A stretch of DNA of 64,000 nucleotides, from positions 92,810-156,809 of the forward strand of contig NZ_ML133510.1 in assembly GCF_003934165.1 (NCBI RefSeq), given 5' to 3'. Under the pieces are notes generated by a model. That model saw nothing but the letters and a program-made list of their open reading frames with translations. It searched no databases and had not been told where the DNA came from. Position 1 is the stretch's first letter, and every line of letters begins with the position of its first letter. Positions 60,248 to 64,000 of this stretch are shown here, piece by piece. The stretch is from Borborobacter arsenicus. GTDB taxonomy: Bacteria; Pseudomonadota; Alphaproteobacteria; Rhizobiales; Rhizobiaceae. Both the position numbers and the translations under genes were made by a program.

Positions 60248-61235
60248 GCAGCAGGACGAGGATCTGCAAGACGGTCCGGGCGCCGACGACACCGGCTCCA
60301 GGCCCAAGCGCACCCAGCGCAAAATGGCGCCGATCGTGCCGCCGCAAAATATTGCCGGGCGGGCGCTTGTCTTCGTCATCGCCATCATGACCTTCCTGTC
60401 CTGCCTCACGCTCGGCGCAGTCACGCTGGTGCGCGACACCGCCTCGGTGTGGGAAAACCAGATTGCGCGCGAGGCGACGATCCAGATCAAGCCGTCGGAC
60501 GGGCTTGACATGGAAGCCGCCCTGGCTTCGGCCGCCCGTATCGCCGGCGGCTTTGCCGGCGTGCGCGATGCCAAGGTGGTGGATCGCGAGGCCACCGCGC
60601 GGTTGCTCGAACCCTGGCTCGGCTCGGGACTCGACATAGATGAACTGCCGGTACCGCGCCTGGTGATCGTCACCATCGACCAGACCAGCCCGCCGGATTT
60701 TGCTGCCATGCGCCAGATGCTGCAGGCGGAAGTACCAGGCGTGTCGCTGGACGATCACCGCACCTGGGTCGACCGTCTCGTTGCCATGGCACGAACCACC
60801 GTCACGCTCGGCATGGCCATATTGGCACTGATGCTATCGGCGACCGTTCTCACCGTGGTCTTTGCAACGCGCGGCGCCATGGCCGGCAATGGCCACATCA
60901 TCGAGGTCCTGCACTTCGTCGGTGCCGAGGCGCGTTTCATCGCCAGCCAGTTCAGGCGCCATTTCCTGATTACCGGCATGAAGGGCGCGGCCGCCGGCGG
61001 GGTGGCCGCCATGGTCGTCTTCATCGTCTTTTCCTGGTGGTCGTCGCTCAATCTCGCCACGCCGCAGGCGGACCAGGCAACCGCGCTATTCGGCAATTTC
61101 TCGATCGGTGCATCCGGCTATGCCGGAGTTGCGCTGATCGTGCTGCTTGTGGGCGCATTGACCGCAGCCACTACGCATCTCACCGTCGTCACCTATCTGC
61201 ATGATATCGACGTGCGGCATCCAGATGGCGGCTGA
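60240..61235 (+). CDS. ftsX: FtsX cell-division membrane protein
   Basis: Membrane partner of FtsE, 331 residues. Cytoplasmic N-terminus, helix 1 (ALVFVIAIMTFLSCLTLGAVTLV, about 42-64), an extracellular domain (about 70-165), then three helices in the FtsX/MacB pattern (TLGMAILALMLSATVLTVVFAT; ITGMKGAAAGGVAAMVVFIVFSWW; YAGVALIVLLVGALTAATTHLTVV). ATG 60240 overlaps the ftsE stop and has GGAAGG upstream. Confidence 0.92.
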   Translation: MTEQQDEDLQDGPGADDTGSRPKRTQRKMAPIVPPQNIAGRALVFVIAIMTFLSCLTLGAVTLVRDTASVWENQIAREATIQIKPSDGLDMEAALASAARIAGGFAGVRDAKVVDREATARLLEPWLGSGLDIDELPVPRLVIVTIDQTSPPDFAAMRQMLQAEVPGVSLDDHRTWVDRLVAMARTTVTLGMAILALMLSATVLTVVFATRGAMAGNGHIIEVLHFVGAEARFIASQFRRHFLITGMKGAAAGGVAAMVVFIVFSWWSSLNLATPQADQATALFGNFSIGASGYAGVALIVLLVGALTAATTHLTVVTYLHDIDVRHPDGG

Positions 61236-61324
61236 TGTGTCGTATCACGCTCGGCAACGGGCTGTAACGAAATGTGCTTGGGCGACCTATGTATTAGCAA
61301 CCCCGCAAGTTTAACCATGGGACC

Positions 61325-62050
61325 ATGAAAGTAGTGAGGTCAGGTGAAACAGCAGGCGAGAAGCCGCCCGGAGATTTGCACGTGAACAAACGTGCAAAAG
61401 GGGGCGTCGTTGCCGCTCTTCTGCGCTCATTACCGATCTTGGTGGTTGGCGCCGCCATGGCTTTTGCAGCCGGGTTCGGCTGGTTTGCCGAGCATATCGG
61501 CCGGTTGACGACGCCTGAAAATCCGCCCAGCGCCGATGCGATCATCGTCCTGACAGGCGGCCAGTCACGGATCGATGCCGCGCTCGGCCTGCTCAAGTCC
61601 GGCAAGGGCAAGCGCTTGCTGATCAGCGGTGTCAATCCCATTGCCGATCGCAAATCGCTCCAGGCGGCCACCGGCGGCGACAAGAGCCTGTTTTCCTGCT
61701 GCGTCGATATCGACTATGCCGCGCTGGACACGATCGGCAATGCCGAGGAAAGCGCCAAATGGGTGCGCAACCATGCCTATGAGCGCGTCATCCTCGTCAC
61801 CAACAATTACCACATGCCGCGCAGCCTGCTGGAAATGGGCCGCTTTCTCGAAGCATCGGTCCTGGAGCCATATCCGGTCGTGAATTCACGTCTGGACGAG
61901 GGGCGCTGGATGGCCAATCGCGACGCGCTGCGCGTGCTTTTCACTGAATACACCAAATATCTCGGCGCACTTGCCCGCCACGTCGTACCGCTGCGCTCCA
62001 CGCAAGATAGCGTCGCGGTGGTGGAGGCCTCCACCCGCGCCACGCGCTGA
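61325..62050 (+). CDS. YdcF/DUF218-family membrane-anchored protein
   Basis: Protein of 241 residues: N-terminal anchor (LPILVVGAAMAFAAGFGWFAEHI, about 36-58) and a periplasmic DUF218 fold with ADAIIVLTGGQSRIDAALGLLKSGKGKRLLISG (about 68-100), NAEESAKWVRNHAYERVILVTNNYHMPRSLLEM (about 138-170). DUF218 proteins (YdcF, SanA) are linked to envelope barrier functions and S-adenosylmethionine binding has been proposed. It follows ftsX by 89 bp and precedes plsC by 84 bp on the same strand. Confidence 0.85.
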   Translation: MKVVRSGETAGEKPPGDLHVNKRAKGGVVAALLRSLPILVVGAAMAFAAGFGWFAEHIGRLTTPENPPSADAIIVLTGGQSRIDAALGLLKSGKGKRLLISGVNPIADRKSLQAATGGDKSLFSCCVDIDYAALDTIGNAEESAKWVRNHAYERVILVTNNYHMPRSLLEMGRFLEASVLEPYPVVNSRLDEGRWMANRDALRVLFTEYTKYLGALARHVVPLRSTQDSVAVVEASTRATR

Positions 62051-62134
62051 TCCAGCCTGTACCGGCCACGACAGTGGTTTTCCTTTCTCCGGGCTTGGTG
62101 TAACCAGCAGCGACCGCATTCCAGGCTTCGCTTC

Positions 62135-62935
62135 ATGATCCTACTTCGCTCGCTGGCGTTCAACATCGCCTTCTATTCCAGCCTGATCATCCAGATGATC
62201 GTCTGGACGCCATTCTATTTCCTGTCTCCGCGCAAGCAGGCATGGTTCGTGCCGAAATTCTGGGTGCGTTCCAGCCTGTGGCTGCAGGAGAAGCTTGCCG
62301 GCACAAAAAGCGAGATCACCGGGCAGGAGAACCTGCCGACCGGCTCTTTCATTTTGGCGCCGAAGCATCAATCCTTCTGGGATGCAATCGCCTTCCTGCC
62401 TGACATTCCCGATGCGCTTTACATCCTCAAACGCGAACTGACATGGATTCCCTTCTTCGGATGGTACATTGCCAAGATGCGGATGATCGGGATCGATCGC
62501 GGCAGCCGCTCGAAGGCGCTGAAGGCAGCAGTCGCCGCGACCAAGGCCGAACTGGCACGAAACCCTCGGCAGTTGATCATCTATCCGGAGGGAACCCGGC
62601 GCGCGCCCGGCGACGAACCCGCCTATAAATGGGGCATCGTCGAACTCTATGCGCAACTCGGGGTGCCGGTCGTGCCGGTCGCGCATGTCGCCGGGCTTTA
62701 CTGGCCGCGCCGCAAATTCCTGCGCTATCCCGGAACGATCAAGGCACGCTATCTGCCGCCGATCCCGCCGGGGCTGGAGCGCGAGGAGTTCATGCGCCGC
62801 TTGGTCGCCGAGACGGAAGCGGCCTGCGACCAGCTTCTTATCGATGCCGCCGGCTCGGACAATCCGCCGCCATTGCCGCCGACTGCCGTGCGACGTCTCA
62901 AGCAGTTGGAGAGCGAGCCTCAGCGCCCGGCATAG
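62135..62935 (+). CDS. plsC: 1-acyl-sn-glycerol-3-phosphate acyltransferase
   Basis: Acyltransferase of 266 residues, second acylation step of phosphatidic acid synthesis at the inner membrane. Catalytic HX4D in PKHQSFWDAIAF (about 79-90), substrate-binding segment FFGWYIAKMRMIGIDRGSRSKAL, and EGTR in IIYPEGTRRAPGDEP (about 148-162). N-terminal hydrophobic region (NIAFYSSLIIQMIVWTPFYF). Its last 38 bp overlap the convergent gamma-glutamylcyclotransferase gene. Confidence 0.93.
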   Translation: MILLRSLAFNIAFYSSLIIQMIVWTPFYFLSPRKQAWFVPKFWVRSSLWLQEKLAGTKSEITGQENLPTGSFILAPKHQSFWDAIAFLPDIPDALYILKRELTWIPFFGWYIAKMRMIGIDRGSRSKALKAAVAATKAELARNPRQLIIYPEGTRRAPGDEPAYKWGIVELYAQLGVPVVPVAHVAGLYWPRRKFLRYPGTIKARYLPPIPPGLEREEFMRRLVAETEAACDQLLIDAAGSDNPPPLPPTAVRRLKQLESEPQRPA

Positions 62936-63461
62936 CCGGGGACCTGGCAGGCAGCAGCCGGCCGACCGCCTCCAGCCAATGATCGCGGATGCCGAGCGCT
63001 TCCAGATGCTGAAGCGTGTTCAGGACATAATCCTCATTCGGGCCTGAGCGGCCGACAGAACCGGTGACGATCCCGGCCGCGACCGCTTCATCGAGCCTTC
63101 CGGCATATTGCCGATGCCTGCGGTCGACGGTGTAGCAAATCGCCTCCACCGCCTCGCCGCCAGCCAGATGTACCGGCAGCACGCGCTCGAGATAGACCTT
63201 CGTCGTCAGTTCGCGCTCGCGCAGATAGGCCAGGACTTCCTCGCGCAGTTCGTGCGGCACGCGAAACGCCAGGCCGACGCAGGAGCCGCCACGGTCGAGC
63301 CCCAGCACCAATCCCGGCCGGTCCGGCGTACCGCGATGGACGAATGAGCGCACGCACAAGGAACGTCGATAACCATGAAGCCGGGCGCGCCTGGTCTCGA
63401 CATGGGCAAAACCCGGGCGCCAGATCAATGACCCATAGCCGAAAACCCAAAAATCGCCCAT
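62898..63461 (-). CDS. ChaC-like gamma-glutamylcyclotransferase
   Basis: Enzyme of 187 residues with the ChaC/GGCT opening FWVFGYGSLIWRPGF, where the YGSL loop binds the gamma-glutamyl group. It also has RSFVHRGTPDRPGLVLGLDRGGSCVGLAFRV, the REREL...YLERVLPVHL segment, and NEDYVLNTLQHLEALGI. Known activity of the family: splits glutathione to 5-oxoproline and Cys-Gly. ATG 63461 begins the conserved region; the in-frame start at 63596 is rejected. The 180-bp gap to the divergent DUF2125 gene shows no other feature. Confidence 0.9.
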   Translation of the reverse strand: MGDFWVFGYGSLIWRPGFAHVETRRARLHGYRRSLCVRSFVHRGTPDRPGLVLGLDRGGSCVGLAFRVPHELREEVLAYLRERELTTKVYLERVLPVHLAGGEAVEAICYTVDRRHRQYAGRLDEAVAAGIVTGSVGRSGPNEDYVLNTLQHLEALGIRDHWLEAVGRLLPARSPAMPGAEARSPTA

Positions 63462-63641
63462 ATGACCAGCCAAACCCCGAAAAGTTGCAGACTTTCGGAT
63501 AAGATCCTGCTCCAAAAAAACAAAAGCTGGAGCGAGATGGCGATCCAAGGAGAGGTAACCACGCTCCAGGCGCTGTCTTCGCCCAAGGTAGAGCAACGCC
63601 CTGATTCGGGGAAATTGTCCCGGTCGTCCAAGGAGCCGAAC

Positions 63642-64000
63642 ATGCCGTCAAATGCACGCCCCAGGTCAAGTTCCAGCCGCCGTTTCCTGTGGCTTGCGGT
63701 TTTCATCGTCGTCCTGTTCGGCGGCTACAGTGCCGGCTGGTTCTATCTTGCCGGCAGGCTGGAAACGCAGGCCCAGGCGGCGGTGGCAGCGCTCAACCGC
63801 AACGGTGCGACTGCCGAATGCGTAAACCCCGAGGCGCGGGGCTTTCCTTTCCGCCTCGGCATGTTCTGCGACAGCGTGGCCTTCGAGAATGCTGCGCAGG
63901 GCATAAGCGTGTCGGCCGGCAGCTTCCGTTCCGCCGGCCAGATCTACGATCCGATGCACCTTGTCGCCGAACTCGACGGCCCGGCTCGCATCGATGTGCC
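63642..64000 (+). CDS. DUF2125 protein, N-terminal part (3' end outside window)
   Basis: The frame is open from ATG 63642 to the window end (about 119 residues seen). AAGGAG lies 8 nt upstream. One N-terminal membrane helix (FLWLAVFIVVLFGGYSAGWFYLAG), then the DUF2125 pattern: ECVNPEARGFPFRLGMFCDSVAFEN, with two Cys, and SFRSAGQIYDPMHLVAELDGPARI. DUF2125 proteins of alphaproteobacteria are anchored, periplasm-facing and of unknown function. Confidence 0.85.
   Translation, partial: MPSNARPRSSSSRRFLWLAVFIVVLFGGYSAGWFYLAGRLETQAQAAVAALNRNGATAECVNPEARGFPFRLGMFCDSVAFENAAQGISVSAGSFRSAGQIYDPMHLVAELDGPARIDV

Overview
The window reads as chromosomal DNA of an alphaproteobacterium of the order Rhizobiales, most like the Mesorhizobium/Aminobacter (Phyllobacteriaceae) group. 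The reasons are the high GC content with rhizobial-type protein sequences, a complete PhyR-NepR-EcfG general stress locus, aerobic-type cobaltochelatase genes cobS/cobT, a pstSCAB-phoU-phoB operon, many ABC uptake systems, HWE-family histidine kinases, and two copies of a ~118-bp palindromic intergenic repeat of the RIME/BIME sort found in rhizobia. No phage, transposase, CRISPR array or rRNA operon was seen. One tRNA (Arg, anticodon CCT) is present. Genus is an inference; no database was searched.

Layout. 0-2.3 kb: end of kdpD and all of kdpE (potassium sensing). 2.3-5.1 kb: a minus-strand nitrogen-oxide-associated cluster (two DUF2249 proteins, an NnrS/heme-copper-oxidase-like membrane protein, a MIP18/DUF59 Fe-S assembly protein) under a near-perfect AAGAT-N13-ATCTT palindrome. 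5.5-12 kb: two tiny membrane proteins, then a minus-strand operon for a branched-chain-amino-acid-type ABC importer ending in a GMC alcohol dehydrogenase, with a divergent LysR regulator. 13-19.5 kb: a dipeptide ABC importer (dppABCDF) led by an M19 dipeptidase. 20-24 kb: a five-PAS hybrid histidine kinase. 24-30.4 kb: Pho-box-driven pst-phoU-phoB. 30.4-35.2 kb: a xylose-type sugar importer (xylFHG, single-domain ATPase) with a frameshifted ROK repressor.

35-44.8 kb is the most coherent region. It holds phyR divergent from nepR-ecfG, two HWE kinases, a single-domain response regulator, a Crp/Fnr-like regulator and several small membrane or envelope proteins. Seven sites match the sigma-EcfG promoter GGAAC-N16/17-CGTT. 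They drive phyR, nepR-ecfG, a DUF1328 peptide, an uncharacterised 108-residue protein, the Crp/Fnr-like gene, a DUF883-like/holin-like operon and a double PRC-barrel protein. This makes a compact, self-regulated general-stress island whose members can be named directly from sequence.

44.8-64 kb is mostly housekeeping: COG0523 metallochaperone with a penicillin-binding D,D-carboxypeptidase, an M20 amidohydrolase, tRNA-Arg, an Lrp/AsnC regulator divergent from a saccharopine-dehydrogenase-like enzyme, cobT/cobS with a J-domain protein, a LysR/DMT-exporter pair, a lipid-kinase-like protein, hpt, ftsEX, a YdcF-like protein, plsC, a ChaC-like gamma-glutamylcyclotransferase and the start of a DUF2125 protein cut by the window end. 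Two genes (the ROK regulator and a DUF1428 remnant) are broken by single-base changes in runs of A, which may be real decay or sequencing error.
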